The notes beneath the pieces were generated by a model. It was not told where the DNA came from. It ran no database searches and saw only the letters and a program-made list of their open reading frames with translations. From Euglena gracilis (taxonomy: Eukaryota > Euglenida > Euglenophyceae > Euglenales), in NCBI GenBank assembly GCA_039621445.1, contig CP154956.1, positions 97,716,406 through 97,780,405 of the forward strand: DNA of 64,000 bases, in the 5' to 3' direction. Every line of letters begins with the position of its first letter. Position 1 is the stretch's first letter. Both the position numbers and the translations under genes were made by a program. Below are positions 1 to 11,400 of the stretch, one piece after another.

Positions 1-653
1 CCGGCAGCCCACAGGAACAACCGACACCGACGGTGGCCAACGTCGGTGTCAGGCAGAGTGAATCACACGGGTGCAACGAGGTCTCTCCTCCTTTTTATCC
101 GACACAGCATAAATGTAGCTGTATTTCTGTTACAGCTGATCCAGTTGGATTTTATGTGATATCACGCGTGTGGGTGCTGATGAAGCGGTATTCCGCTTCA
201 TTAGAGATTTTAATGTATTTTCTTTCTTATGCTGATGTCTTACTTGCACGCAGGTAGTTCTTATGAATATTCTCTTTCTGCATCTGTGTGTTGGACGGAC
301 ACATGACATCATTCGTTGTTTGTCGATTTAGTAGGTTTTCTACAACCTTTTTGCTGTATCGCATTTACCTCTGAATCTGTTAAAAAATAAATTTCGGAAA
401 TCATGGAAGCGGTTTTCCGCTTCATCTGTTATACAGTCAAAATGGCCGAAAAATTTCTGATCTTATGTGCAACTCGAAATTTTTGGCTCTTTTTCACAGT
501 ATTTTTCTGGCATTCCGGGTGACACTTCAGTCAATTTTATCATGGGCAGTTTATGCCTCCTGAGACAAATAAAATACACCCTTATGTATTTAAATTGTTC
601 AAAATATCCCACGCTTGAGAATTTTCCAGCTTGCGGTAATCACACCTTCCGTT
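1..653. other. Spacer, no gene recognised
   Basis: I see no convincing coding sequence. The only ORFs are under 75 codons and look random. Two short hairpins of the type GAAGCGG-(loop)-CCGCTTC occur near 183-202 and 409-424. Nothing else is recognisable. Confidence 0.5.
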
Positions 654-1368
654 AGGCACCCCAAATGGCAAAGTCCCTGCTTCCCTCTGAGCCCTGGGGG
701 GGGGGGGCTGGGGCCGGAATGCTCAAAACCAATGGATTTTGGGCATTTTTCTGGTATTGGCCACTTTGTCGGTGTGCACAAATGCGCACACCAACGTTGT
801 TTTTTTCCTTCAAAACGACAATATCTGGCTCCGGAAACCCAATTAATACAATCAGGATGTCGTTTGGTGTCCCCCCGCTGAGAAGTGATTCCAAAAAAGC
901 GGCTTTTTTGAAAGTACCATGACCCCCCTCCCCCACCGGGGGTGTCATGAAGCAAGCTGGCATGGGCGTGACGCGCCTCGTACAGCACCTGCAGGCCGCC
1001 CGGCCGCGGCCGTTCGGCGTGCCGCAGGCCAACTCCGTGCTGACCCTCGTCCGCCCCGTCATGGACCGCACGCAGGGGCCTGTGGCGCTTTTGAGCGGCT
1101 GTTTGAGTTCTCCTCTGTTTCATGAAAGCCAGGTGAACGACATTTTCTGTCCCACCCAGGGTGATCCACAGGGTATCGGGATTCTCAGCCCTGTCCGGGG
1201 GTCATGTTTTGAGGTGGGTGGTTCTGTGGCAACCCTCCCCCCAATGCCGAAAGCGCCGGGAAACCTGAAAATGCCATTTTTAACGAAAAATTGGCTTCTT
1301 CGGCCCAAGCGAGGGTCCAAAGCAACCCCCCCCCCCAGGCAGGTACCCCATCAACAAGGCACCCCAAA
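654..1368. repeat. Unknown segment bounded by 12-bp direct repeats
   Basis: A GC-rich stretch with long G and C runs (for example 697-707 and 1327-1336) lies between two copies of AGGCACCCCAAA, at 654-665 and 1357-1368. ORFs on both strands here are open because of base composition and show no domain. The flanking repeats could be a target duplication around an unidentified insertion, or chance. No terminal inverted repeats were seen. Confidence 0.3.
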
Positions 1369-1653
1369 ATAGAAAGAGCCTAAGATTCTGCAACCGAGTT
1401 AAAATTTTGGTGAATGGTTGGGGTTTTATATTTAAGAATTGGATTTTTTGGACCTGGTTGTCCGCAAATCTGTCGCCTTCCAGTAATCAAAATTTGTCTG
1501 CAAGTAAAATGACAGGTCCAAATGGAAGGACACTCAGGTGCTTCAGGTGGCCCGTGGTTGCCACGTCACATATGTAAATCTCACGATACCTCTTTTTTTC
1601 AAATCGGAGGCCTGTTCTTCTGAGGCCACTTTCCAAAGGGTCCTGCCACCGTC

Positions 1654-1875
1654 ATGAAGCGAGTTGGCAGCAAAGCGGACAACATGGAGCGTGTGTTGGG
1701 ACATTATCGATCTTTAGAGGAGGACATTCGCTTCGCGCTTGAGTATTGCGAGCAACGGTTTGCACTTCCCTACGAGCTCTGGCATAACCTGCTCGTCTCT
1801 GTGGAGGCGCTGTGTAAATTCCTTGTCCCCACCGCGGATGTATATGATTACCTGATGCTGGGCGCACCCCCCTGA
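1654..1875 (+). CDS. Small unrecognised ORF (73 codons)
   Basis: ATG at 1654, stop at 1873-1875. The predicted peptide has an ordinary protein composition with amphipathic helical segments (an internal MERVLGHYRSLEEDI-type start at 1684), unlike the low-complexity frames nearby. I recognise no domain. It could be a short gene, one exon of a larger gene or a chance ORF. No repeat copy of it was seen elsewhere in the window. Confidence 0.25.
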   Translation: MKRVGSKADNMERVLGHYRSLEEDIRFALEYCEQRFALPYELWHNLLVSVEALCKFLVPTADVYDYLMLGAPP

Positions 1876-2234
1876 TGCGCCGCCCAGCAACATTAATGTC
1901 TCATCCGCATTCAATTCCCCCCCCCCCCGGTTGTGCTCCAGGAATCAGTTCGTTCGCAAACAAATGGCCGCAAAAAAATACGTTGGCTAAAGCTGTTTAA
2001 AAGAGGAAGAACGCGAAAAGGCCATGGGCTGCCCGGGCTTTGCACTTTGCCCTTGTGAGGCCATGCCTTGCTCGCCAGCGGTTTGGTGCGTGGACGCGTT
2101 CGTTTTGGTCAGGCGTCTCCCCGTAGCAGGGTTGTGCAGCAAGGTCTGCTGGGATGGGGTAGGACCCCCTGCCCGGGAGTCTGACCAGGGCAGTCTGACC
2201 AGAGAGTACTCCCGGGAGTCTGACCAGGGAGGAA

Positions 2235-2446
2235 CTGACCATGAGGGCGGGGCAAAAGATGCGGGTGAGATCCTTGTCAGAAACGTCCCCCGAATCCCTG
2301 GTCGCCGTCATCGAGGCCGGGAAGCGCTGGCTGGGCGGCGGCTGGCACACGACGAAGTGTGCGAAGCGGGTCTACGAGCTGACAGAGGTGGCGGTGGTCT
2401 CCAGTCAATTTGGGACTACAGGAATTCGTTCTTGCACTCGGTGGCG
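2235..2446 (+). pseudogene. Fragment of an unknown duplicated gene (family G), copy 1
   Basis: The plus strand encodes a segment with SPESLVAVIEAG, then WLGGGWHTTKCAKR and VYELTEVAVVSSQF. Nearly the same protein segment is encoded on the minus strand around 7880-8040, so this is a real duplicated coding fragment and not a random ORF. I do not recognise the family. It runs straight into the left terminal repeat of element M1 at 2447, so the fragment may be moving with, or truncated by, that element. Confidence 0.45.
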
Positions 2447-2816
2447 TCGTACTCCCTCGAGGAAAACCGCCCAGGGAGGAAGGGGCACCGAGGGCGAAGC
2501 ACAAAGACCTTGTGAGGCCATGCCTTGCTCGCCGGCGATCTGTTGTTTGATTGTGACGCGTTGGGTTAGGAGTCCCTGCTTCGTGCCGCCTCGCCGGAGC
2601 TGGCTGGCGAAGTGGCTCCGACGTGACGGCTGTGACGCTTTCTCTTTCCCCTTTGCCCCCCCCTCTGCCCCCCCTGGCCCCCATTTTCTGTTGACCGAGG
2701 GCTTTTGAAGACAAAATTTCTTGTACGGGTGGGGGGGGGGGTCGGGCTCACAAGGTCTTTGTGCTTCGCCCTCGGTGTCCCTTCCTCCCTGGTTGGTTTT
2801 CCTCGAGGGAGTACGA
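2447..2816. mobile_element. M1: terminal-inverted-repeat element (MITE-like)
   Basis: About 370 bp with inverted arms of about 68 bp: left 2447-2514, right 2749-2816, each beginning TCGTACTCCCTCGAGG from outside and reading on through GAAGCACAAAGACCTTGTGAG. No transposase is encoded, so it would be non-autonomous. Its core, starting TTGTGAGGCCATGCCTTG, recurs near 2050, 7080 (reverse), 8313, 8870 and 54840 (reverse). I found no clear target duplication. Overlapping ORFs are low-complexity shadows. Confidence 0.6.
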
Positions 2817-2849
2817 GACACCTCGGGCTCCGCACTTTGCCCTTGTGAG

Positions 2850-3650
2850 GCCAGATTGTGCACTGAAGTTAGGGGGGCCAGGGCTTTTTCTAGGGCACCT
2901 TGGGCACCAAGTCGTTGATAGTGGGCTGTAAAAGCCTTCACCCCCCTCCACTGGCCAATCTCACAAACTTCGTAGGCAGAAAGGCCAAATTTTTTGAGTA
3001 AACCAACCCCTGCTCCTCTGCTGGAGTGGGCTCCCCGCAGCTGGGGGGTACCCCTTGTTTGGACAAAAAATATTTTGTTATCGAAGCAATGGTATCTGAA
3101 CTAATGGGTTTAAAAGGAGGTTTTAGTGAAATCAGAAGGGGTCCCCCGGGACTAACGAATGACCTTGTTGGTGCAACATATGACATCATCAAGTGAAGTG
3201 GGCTTATTTGTGGGCATTATGGAATGGACACAACTTTTTCCCATTTGTGGAAGTTTTGGCCTTTACGCCTAATTTTATTATAGGGCGCCTTGCCCAACAC
3301 ACTGGTTGTGCGTTTGATTCTCTCCAAATCTGAAGATCTGTATAAACAGAGGATCCGTGAGCACAAAATAAGTTGTGTACGCAATGTACACATATCAGTG
3401 GGAAAGGGGGCCTTGGCCAGCCCCCAGGAGGATTGGGAGGGGATCCCCAAATGCACCATATTTTTCCAGATTTTGGTTCCAAAGCCTTTTGTAAGGTGCC
3501 AACATGGTGTGGAATCGCAATCCACCAAACCAAGGAATTAAAAGCATAGAATTGTATGCATTACGTGCCTGGGCCTTAGAAAATTGAAATAAATGTACAA
3601 AAGCGTCAGCCACTTGGTCAGTTGTGGCTTCAGGGGGGAGGGTACCCCCA
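2850..3650 (-). pseudogene. D1 tyrosine recombinase
   Basis: The N-terminal core-binding part (ATTDQVADAFVHLFQF, followed by NAYNSMLLIPWF) lies near 3500-3640. The catalytic C-terminal part is in another frame near 2870-3060 and reads RGAHSSRGAGVG, then CEIGQWRG and FTAHYQRLG. The R/H-x-x-R, W and Y positions match the usual R-H-R-H/W-Y pattern of this recombinase family, which inserts DIRS elements in place of a DDE integrase. At least one frameshift separates the halves. Confidence 0.6.
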
Positions 3651-3859
3651 TTTTTTGTTGCAAAATTACCCAAAACAGCATGAAAGCACTTTGATACCGT
3701 TTTAAAATGGGGTTTTCCCCAAGAAATTTTCAATGGTCTGATTTTGTATTTGTTTCCCCTCCAGGATTTTCCTGAGCAAATCATGCAAAGAAGGGGGGTG
3801 GCATTTTTCTCCCTCATGCAGTTTTTGAACATGCCCCTGTAGGGGGTGATTTTCAGGCA

Positions 3860-4093
3860 AGGGGTCCCTGGCACTTTCATCTTTTTTAATTGGGGCCACC
3901 AGGTGTTTGAAACCCAATAGAGGGTGACCATCAAAACTTTGGTGTGGGGAAATGCTTTCAGTCTGGGGATAAATTTTTGAATTATTGACCAAGGGGGGTT
4001 GGCATAAAGTCCCCCTATGTTATCCAGTGGACATTGCAATGCATCCACTGCTGTGGCCTCCCAATGGGGCCACCGGGCCACAAATTTGGGCAT
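3860..4093 (-). pseudogene. D1 Dam-methyltransferase-like domain
   Basis: The minus-strand frame contains WPHWEATAVDALQ, then LYANPPWSIIQKF and VLMVTLYWVSNTWWPQL. The NPPW tetrapeptide resembles the D/N-P-P-Y/F/W motif of N6-adenine methyltransferases, and such a domain is known in DIRS elements. Its position after RNase H and before the recombinase is the usual one. Elements A and B of this window carry the same signature between protease and RT. Confidence 0.55.
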
Positions 4094-4399
4094 ATTATTT
4101 GTTGCCTGGGGAGGAAAATAAATCTGTTTTCAACTGAATGAAGTTTTGGAAATACTGCCTTAGCCATGAAAAGGTCGTGGGTCTAGGGAGTAATCCCCCC
4201 TGTCCATTTCCCATCTGCTGATGGGGTCTGCTAGGCATTTGTCTGGAAGAAACCCAATTTACTTGAAGGTTTAAGTTGTGCTCCATGCACCATTTGAAAA
4301 AGCGTTGAAGCAGTTTGTTGAAGGGGTCTTTTCTCCCCCCACCTTTTGTCAGTTAATAGAAAATTGCCTGATTGTCCAGTGACAGGGACACGGTTTCCC

Positions 4400-5340
4400 C
4401 TGGTTTACTTAAACTTTTCACTGTGTTGATTGCTGCATGCAATTCTTTGACGTTTATATGCAATATGGATTTTTCTGTCCAAAATTCATGGACAGCACTT
4501 CCAGTGTGCATGTCTCCCCCCCCACGCATGGGTGCTGCTGTCTGAGTGCAAATCTCTGGTTGCGCCTTGGGGGAAGGGTCTGCCCCCCCAGGTGTTCAGC
4601 AGAATTCGTATTTCCCGTAATTGGGTTTTGATGTCCTGAGAAATGAAGTGCTTTGAGTCCCAGGGGGCTGCAGAATTTGTAATGAGACAATTGGCCAGAG
4701 AATCTGTGAAAGCCCTTAAAAAGGGCAGGGCCATTCGGTTGCACCTTATTTGTCCCAAAATGGCAGCTAGTTGCCTTTATGACATGTAATCCTTTTGACG
4801 ATTTTCCCAAGTTCCTTCTTTATTGTCTTGACTTTTTGGGGGGTCAATTGCAATTTTCATTCTTGAGAGTTCAGTTGAAAACCCAGATGATTTACGATTT
4901 GGGTGGGTTGCAGGGTTTATTTTTTGACATTTTTTTTGAACGCACAGTTTAATAAATATTTTTTCACTGTGTTCAGATGACTTTGCAAAATGTTCTGGGT
5001 GGGAGCAACCAGTAAAATGTCGTCCAGGTATATAAACACCTGGATGCCCCCTTTTCTCCTAAGTTTTTCAAATGTTTTCATAACCCACATGAAAATCTGG
5101 GGCATCACGTTTAGGCCAAAACAGCCAGCCTGGAATTCCCAGGTCTGTCCCACCACCTGGTGTCTTAAAAAGGGCCCGACGGCTGGGTTTACTGGGATGT
5201 GTAAATACACATCCTTTAAATCTATTTTGGCTGCCCAGTGGCCTTTTTGCAAAACTGGTAAAATGTTCTGGATATGGATCCAGTCTGAAGGGTTTTACTT
5301 GAAAATGTTGATTTATTTCCCTGCAGTCGCTGATCATTCT
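4400..5340 (-). pseudogene. D1 reverse transcriptase and RNase H
   Basis: RT: AAKIDLKDVYLHIPV, then FGLNVMPQIFMWVMKTF and the catalytic FIYLDDILLVAP, at about 4980-5250. An upstream MISDCREINQHF block is at 5300-5337. RNase H: a LHSDSSTHAWGG block near 4540 and a downstream H-x-N-like block near 4440. The FGL..MP..F spacing fits DIRS-type RT better than LTR-type RT. Several frameshifts interrupt the reading frame, so no functional enzyme is made. Confidence 0.65.
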
Positions 5341-5399
5341 CCATTTTATTGCACCCCCTTCTGGTTTTTATATCAAAAACCATGGGATTAAATGCTGGA

Positions 5400-6740
5400 T
5401 TTTGTAATTGCCCACCCTTTTTACTGAACCAGTTTTTCTTGTATTCCAGAAGAATTTTCTCTGCCTGATTCAAATCCAGTTTGGCTCTGGTTTTTGGGTG
5501 GGCGGACAATCTGGGGCGATTTACCCAGGGGGGTTGAATGCCATCCTTGATGAGCTGACAGGTTGCTGGGGGTGCATTTTTCTGCCACCATACTAAGCTC
5601 TTTTGGAGTCTTTGATGCAGGGGGCTGACTCCCCATTGTTTCTCCTTTGAATTTATCTTTTCCAGCAATGGAGTTTTGGGGTGCTGGGTTGGGGTTGTTG
5701 GACATGGGACAGCCACTGGAGCCCCTAGGGATTGTGCATTTTGCAAAGTTAAATGATTCTGGGGGGATGTGAATGCATGCTCTCCCCTCTCTTCTCACAC
5801 TCTCTCTGGAGGATCTTGTTGTTGGGTTCCGTACCATAGGGCTTACTGCCCCTTTGTTGCCTAACTGGCCTCATTGGTGTTGATGTGGTTGGTTGCCATA
5901 CCATAGGGGGGCCTCTGAGTGTCCCCCCCTTGAAAAATTCACTTTCGAATGAAGAAGCGTAAATGCTTTTAGGGGTTCTCCCCCTTCCACCTGATCCTGC
6001 TTGAGGGAAACTGGGGTTTCCTCTTCCTCCTGTGGCTGCTGATTTATATAAAGAGCCCCTGTCGGGCTGCCCTCCACTGGGGCCAGATGCCTGTGCATAA
6101 TATGCCCAGCGGGCTTGAAAATAAAATGGCCGCCATGGCTGTGTGTGTTGCCTTCATGGCCTGGGAAGGCCCTCGTGGCCCAGCAGATATTGGCAGCCAC
6201 GGCCCTGCCTTGCAAGGGTCCCCTGCCCTTGTTGAATGGTCTTGACCCCTCTTGGGTCTTGGGCATCTTTCTCTGTCCTCAGCTCCCATGCCAAATTGAA
6301 ATCTTGGGGGCATTGAGGCCCCTCTCTCTTTGTAGGGAACGTGGAAAAGACTTTTTGAAAAGAAGTTTTTTGGCAGACCTCTGTTGGACCTCTCCCAGTG
6401 GGTGTTGACTTTAAATACTGGCCTCCATGGCCTCTTTGATGCTCTCCCCCTTGGCCTTGGTTCCATCTGCCCGTGCCCGCTCTGGCCCTCTGGACTGAAT
6501 TCCTGGCTGGCATTTTGAATTGTAAGGGTACTTGGCCGTGGAAGACCTGTCTGGTCTGGGCCCTGGGAGACCTGTCTGTGCTGGGCCTTTGAAGGCCTGG
6601 GGCCATTGGTCTTTTCCCCTTTCTGGACTTCTTGACCACTGTCTGCCAAGGGCTGTGTTCACTGGGGGGGTTTGGCTGTTGTGAAGTTTATGAGAGGGGT
6701 GGGGAATGGGTGACCACAGCTTGCCACGGCTTGTCCGCAT
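5400..6740 (-). pseudogene. D1 gag-like and RT-proximal region
   Basis: From 6740 to about 5870 the minus strand encodes basic, Pro/Gly/Gln/Arg-rich protein in shifting frames, as in a nucleic-acid-binding Gag. From about 5740 to 5400 it encodes the RT-proximal segment (KNAPPATCQLI, then LDLNQAEKILLEY) that also occurs in D2 and D3. No zinc knuckle was found. The 5' limit is uncertain. Confidence 0.4.
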
Positions 6741-6994
6741 CTCCAGGTTCTCTTGCTGCTGCGGCCACCGCTGCTTCTCGTCGTAATACTAATTTCTTCC
6801 CCAAGTCATCTTTCATTGAAGTCGGTTGTTTCAAATTATTTTTTGAAGTTTGATATTCAGCTTGTTTTTCTCGTTCTGGGATTTGAATTTGACTTGAACT
6901 TTCTTTGGTGACTTCGTAGTATTGAGTTGAGCTGTTCTCATTTCTTCTGGGTGTCGCAGGGGAATTTAGGAATCAGCCAATTCCGCCGAAAAAA

Positions 6995-8240
6995 GGCACT
7001 CACCAGGGACTCCGAACCCAACTCGTCACAATCAAACAACAGATCGCTGGCGAGCAAGACATGGCCTCACAATGGCAAAGTGCGGAGCCCGAGGTGTCTG
7101 TGGAGGCCCCGCTGATCGGCCTGGGGCAGACGGAAGCGGAGGTGGCGTTCAAGCATGCTGAGCACTTAGAAAGAACCCTTTCTTCCTGTGGGAATGGGAA
7201 AATGAGACATAGAATGTCTGGATAAGGATATTGATTCAGAGCCCATTGGGCCTTGTCCACTGCTAAGTCCTCCTTGAAGAACAGGCCATTGTTTGTACTT
7301 GTGATTGCTCCTGGAATGCTGCACTTCTTTCTCTCCTTCAGCAGCGTCTGCTCCAGCTCTGCAACAGAAAAAAACAATTGTTGTGCCAACAATTGATAAT
7401 CAGCATCAACACTCCCATTAAGGTATGTCACCATCCTTTTGAGGAGCAACATTTTTTGCTGCCAAACCTTCAGCTGCTTTTCCCTGGCTCTTTTTCCATC
7501 TGAACCATGATTATTATCTTCCGCTCTTGCTTATATCCCCTGACACCTTGGTAACTCCGCCAACACCACTTTCCATGGTAGTCCATCGCCTTTCTCGGCG
7601 TTCCGAAGGCACGCTGCCCGATCCGGCGCCATTTGTGCCAATTCCTCCTGCCGGGGGAGCCGTTCGTCCGTCTCGTCGTTGTCGTCGTCCTCGCCTTCTT
7701 CTCCGGCGCCAACCTCCATCGCGGACCGCTCTGCTCTCTGCGTCATCCCCTTCTCCTTCTTCGACTTCTTTCCTAGCCAGCGCTCAGCCAGCTTGAACGC
7801 CACCTCCGCTGCCGTCTGCCCCAGGTCGATCAGCGGGACCTCCACTCTGCCAGCGAGCGCCACCAAGTACAATAACGAATTCCCGTAGTCCTGAATTGAC
7901 TGGAGACCATCGCCACCTCTGTCAGCTCATAGACTCGGAACCGCTTCGCACACTTTGTCGTGTGCCAGCCGCCGCCCAGCTAGCGTTGCCCAGCCTCGAT
8001 GACGGTGACCAGGGATTCGGGGGACGATTCTGACAAGAGTCTGGCCACATTGCCCTCGTGAAAGAACAGCTCTATGCACGAAGTGTTGAACACATCTTCA
8101 TCTGAGGATATCGGGTTCTCTGCACACGTTGCCATCTGATGTTGTCGAAGGACGTTAATATCCGTCACCTCCGACACCAAAAGCAGTAAGAAGCACCCCG
8201 CCAAGAAGAACACAAACACAACAAAACAGCCGGCACACAA
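6995..8240 (-). pseudogene. Unknown gene family G, copy 2, broken
   Basis: The minus strand holds several coding-like blocks that are not in one frame. 8240-7980 ends in SPESLVTVIEAGQR, followed by a TAG where copy 1 has Trp. 7980-7880 carries LGGGWHTTKCAKR and YELTEVAMVSSQF. 7872-7531 carries VEVPLIDLGQTAAEV and then an acidic stretch. 7452-7110 carries ADYQLLAQQLFFSVAELEQ. A second antisense version of the LGQTAAEV block (7096-7160) and an M-family core lie at 6995-7095. I do not recognise the protein. It is either a degenerate gene with introns or a fragment mosaic moved by M-type repeats. Confidence 0.4.
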
Positions 8241-8284
8241 AGCAGGATCTACCCCAGAGTGTGCGGAGCCCGAATGGTCGAAAT

Positions 8285-8960
8285 CGGTCGACGCCTCTGG
8301 CTCCGCACTTTACCCTTGTGGGGCCATGCCTTGTACGCCAGCGGTGCTGTTCGAATTTTTTCAGTGCGGAGGGTCAGGAGGTCCTGCTTAGTGCCTGTTT
8401 TTTTGGCCGGAGTTGGCTGATTCTTAATTTTGCTCTCCGAAACCCAGAAGACAGGAACTTCAAATACCTTACCAACTGGCAGAAGAAGAGGCCAGTCAAT
8501 CATTTCAAATTATCCAGAAATAGACGCTTGTGCAGAGCCCCAAAGCAGAAATTGTTGAAGAATCTGAAGGATTCCAATGACAGATGCAATTTCTAAGACG
8601 ACCAGTGCTGGGTAACTTCAAGCGGGAGCAGCAGCAGCAGGTGGACAACCTGCGGCGCGGGTCGACTGTGGGAGACTGCTGCTGCCCATCCCGAAAAGAA
8701 ATTTCCGCAAAAGAAACTTTCACAACCCAAACTCTCCAAAGTGATGGCCACATACCCTTGTCAGGAGGCCTCGTCGGGGGCAGAAGCCACAGCCAGCAGG
8801 CTCGTACTCCTTCGTGGAAAACCGACAAGGGAGGAAGGGGCACCGAGGTCGAAGCACAAAGACCTTGTGAGGCGATGCCTTGTACGCCAGTGTTGATTGG
8901 ACTGTTCGTGGTGTGTTGAGTTAGGTGGTCCTGCTTAGGGCCGCCTCTGGACGGTGCTCT
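8285..8960 (+). repeat. Family M cores and a half element (M2)
   Basis: Two partial copies of the family M repeat. The core starting near 8313 lacks terminal arms. At 8805-8880 a left arm (TCGTACTCCTTCG at its outer end) continues into the core but has no matching right arm. The minus ORF across 8505-9275 is Pro/Arg/Gly-rich because of base composition and is not annotated as a gene. Confidence 0.4.
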
Positions 8961-9337
8961 CTGGGGCCCCCTGGGGGGGGGGGCGTCTTGGGTTGGTGGC
9001 CTTTGGTGGCCCCTGGAGAGGTCCTGGTTCGGTGGCCTCTGGGGCAAATTGGGGGGTCCTGTCTTGGGCTGTTCGGTGCCCCCTGGTGGAGGGGGGCTGG
9101 ATTCGGTTCTTCGGTTCCCCCGGGGGGGCTTGGCTGTTCGGTGCCCCCTGGGAGGAGGGCGCTGGCTCGGTGCCCCCTGGGGAGGTCTTGGTGATTTGGC
9201 CCCTTGGGTGTCTGGATGTCTGGCTCCCCTGGCTTCCCTGGGGGGGGCCTGGCTGCCCGGGCTCTCTGCCTCCACTCGCTGGCTGGGGGGGTTGGATTGC
9301 CCTGGTTGTGTGGCCTACACCCCCTGCTCTGTCCTAG
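8961..9337. other. GC-rich low-complexity spacer
   Basis: G-run-rich sequence with repeated GGTGCCCCCTGG-like words. The long frames on both strands are compositional. No gene or defined repeat boundary was recognised. Confidence 0.4.
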
Positions 9338-9344
9338 CCGTTGT

Positions 9345-9735
9345 ACCTTGTACCCAACCGATCGAGGATCTCACATGGTCCGATCCAGAGGGGGTCCAAC
9401 TTCGTGGATTGTATGCGGGTTCTACTGTTCCGAACCCACACGCGGTCACCTGGGTTGTGTATCGGTGTTTTGTAATCTTGTAAAAATTGTCGTTGTTTTT
9501 ATAAGTGTATAGCGACTTCGCGCTTTTGCAGATCCGTGCGCAGTGATTCCACTTCAGAGAACCATGTTTCACAACTCACGCTAGAACGAGCGGGTCGTTC
9601 TGACGGGATGTCTCCCATGTCTGCGGGGTCTCGTCCGAAGACGATTTTGTACGTATGTAATATCAGCGCGGGTAAAGTGTTGGTACAAAAAAACACCAGG
9701 TTGATATTTGTAGCCGGGCATTGAGCGAAGAAGAT
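9345..9735 (-). pseudogene. C' integrase C-terminal fragment
   Basis: Minus-strand frames give IVFGRDPADMGDIPSERPAR and SVSCETWFSEVESL, then GPCEILDRLGT further down, matching the end of the integrase and the GPY/F-like region of Pol in B (43.6-43.9 kb). The upstream join to gag sequence at about 9735 is abrupt. Confidence 0.65.
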
Positions 9736-11400
9736 GATCCACTTCGCGAACGTGATCGCGATGAATCACGATTTGTATCACGTTTGTAAGGGGGTCGGGG
9801 TGATCGACAACGAGGTGCGCGATCGCTTCCGTGGTCGCGGAACGGTGATCGGGACCTTTGTCGATAACCCGAAGATTAATTGACCAGATTTGTGCGAATT
9901 CCCAGAGGAGCGCGAGCTCCGCAAGGATTGTGAACCACTTGGACTCTGATACCGCTTTCACGAATCAGGGTGGGAGCAGTAACGGGACGTATGCCACGAT
10001 TTGTTGCACAAAAAACAAGTTTTGTCAGAAGATTGGTCAGAAGAGCGCGGACAGCGCGTTTTTGTGTCTCCCCTTGGGGAGTTTGTGTGTTTGCCATATC
10101 CCCGTGGGGATTTTGGAGAAGAAGTCTTTTGTAGGGCACTTACTGTACAGCTAGGAAGACCAGCGGTAGGGTGGTGGGTAAAACCTGATTGTATCTGTCC
10201 CAAAAGTTGTGAGAGTTTCATTTGTTTGGAAACATATTTACATCGTTGGTCAAGTTTGAGTTTGTTGTTCGCGAGTTCATCGCGATGGATGTCCTTGATA
10301 ATTGTCGGAATAAAATGGAGGAGAACCGCATCGAATTGTTCTTTCATTTGGTACTCTCCCAGTTCATCAACCTCAGAGGCCAATCCCAACCATTTGGAAT
10401 ACCAAAGGTCGATTGACTTCCATTTTCGGTCAGCTGGCGTGAATTGCCGCCATTTTTTTCTCCAGCGTAATTCGCGAAATTAGGCTTGAACAGGTTGACG
10501 CATATTGATCAACCAATTCATCAAAATAAATCCGATTCAAGATCACAAGTTGTCTGGCGCGTTCTTTTTCCTCCTTGGGGAAGCAGTCAATGAATTTCAT
10601 TTTGATTACATCGGGGTTCCCGTCTTGGGTTGGACCCTTCAACTCCCAGTAGTATACCCAGTCGCGCCAAAATTGTTTCCAAGTTGTGGGATCTTCATCG
10701 CATTGTGGCTTTACCTTCTTGGCAATTGTAATTGTACCTTAGAAATAGCGTTGTGGTCACCGATTTCCATCGTAGTTGTTGGTGTAGGGTTGTCGTTGTG
10801 GAATGCGCTAATGCACATCCAGGATGGTACTCATGGTACAGTAGGTACCATGGGTGTGTGGTATATTACTGCTGTGCGCATTTACGGTTGTGTTTCGCGA
10901 TTCCGCGATTCGGGTTGTAAAGGGTCGCGATTCCGCGGATCTGGGTGTGGTTACATACCAGGGGGTAGAAATCCCGTTGTTCACCCACAAATCGGGGAAC
11001 CGCGGTAAATTCCGCATTTCGCATTCGTGGTACATGGCCAATACGCGGGGTAGGGGTATGGCTCATACCGCGAATCAGTCCCGATTCACGTATTTCTTGA
11101 TGTAGAACCGGAGTATTCGCGGTTTTTGTTGTAAAAACCGGTTCCTCATCCGAAGATTTACACTTTTGGGGAATCTTAAGATGTGATATAAAGGGGCGAT
11201 TGTAGGCATGTTCATGATCATGTGCATCCGTGGATGCTTTTAGGGGTGCGCGTCTTAGCATCCAACGAACCGCTAATTTTTTTTTTTGGTGCACAAAGTC
11301 ACGAGTTGGATGCCGGGCATCCGAAGATGCTTCGGTTGATGCGCGAACAGCGCGTTGTGAGCTGGAAGTCACATTTTAACCACCGAAAAAGTGTTTCAAG
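9736..11400 (-). pseudogene. C' Gag remnant
   Basis: Matches the Gag of C almost throughout, including the block KQMKLSQLLGQIQSGFTHHP and a damaged first zinc knuckle (CFLCNKSWHTSRYC, where C has the canonical Cx2Cx4Hx4C). Frameshifts split it among several short ORFs (10389-9958, 10642-10430 and 11372-10866). The Ser/Arg-rich tail is cut by the deletion joint. Confidence 0.65.

Larger units (their letters stand above)
2840..6750 (-). mobile_element. D1: decayed DIRS-like tyrosine-recombinase retrotransposon
   Basis: Reading the minus strand from 6750 down, pieces of one element appear in the order expected for DIRS elements: a basic gag-like region, RT, RNase H, a methyltransferase-like domain and a tyrosine recombinase. 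All parts carry frameshifts, so it is dead. I could not define the split or inverted termini typical of DIRS. The right limit is set where recognisable protein ends, and the left limit where family M sequence begins. D2 (26.2-27.1 kb) and D3 (33.4-35.8 kb) are copies of the same family. Confidence 0.7.

Noticed and set aside
599-1123. 174-codon minus-strand ORF
   Set aside because: Open in several overlapping frames on both strands because of GC runs; no domain.
8505-9275. 256-codon minus-strand proline-rich ORF
   Set aside because: It is the complement of GC-rich low-complexity and M-family sequence, with no domain and repeat composition in all frames.
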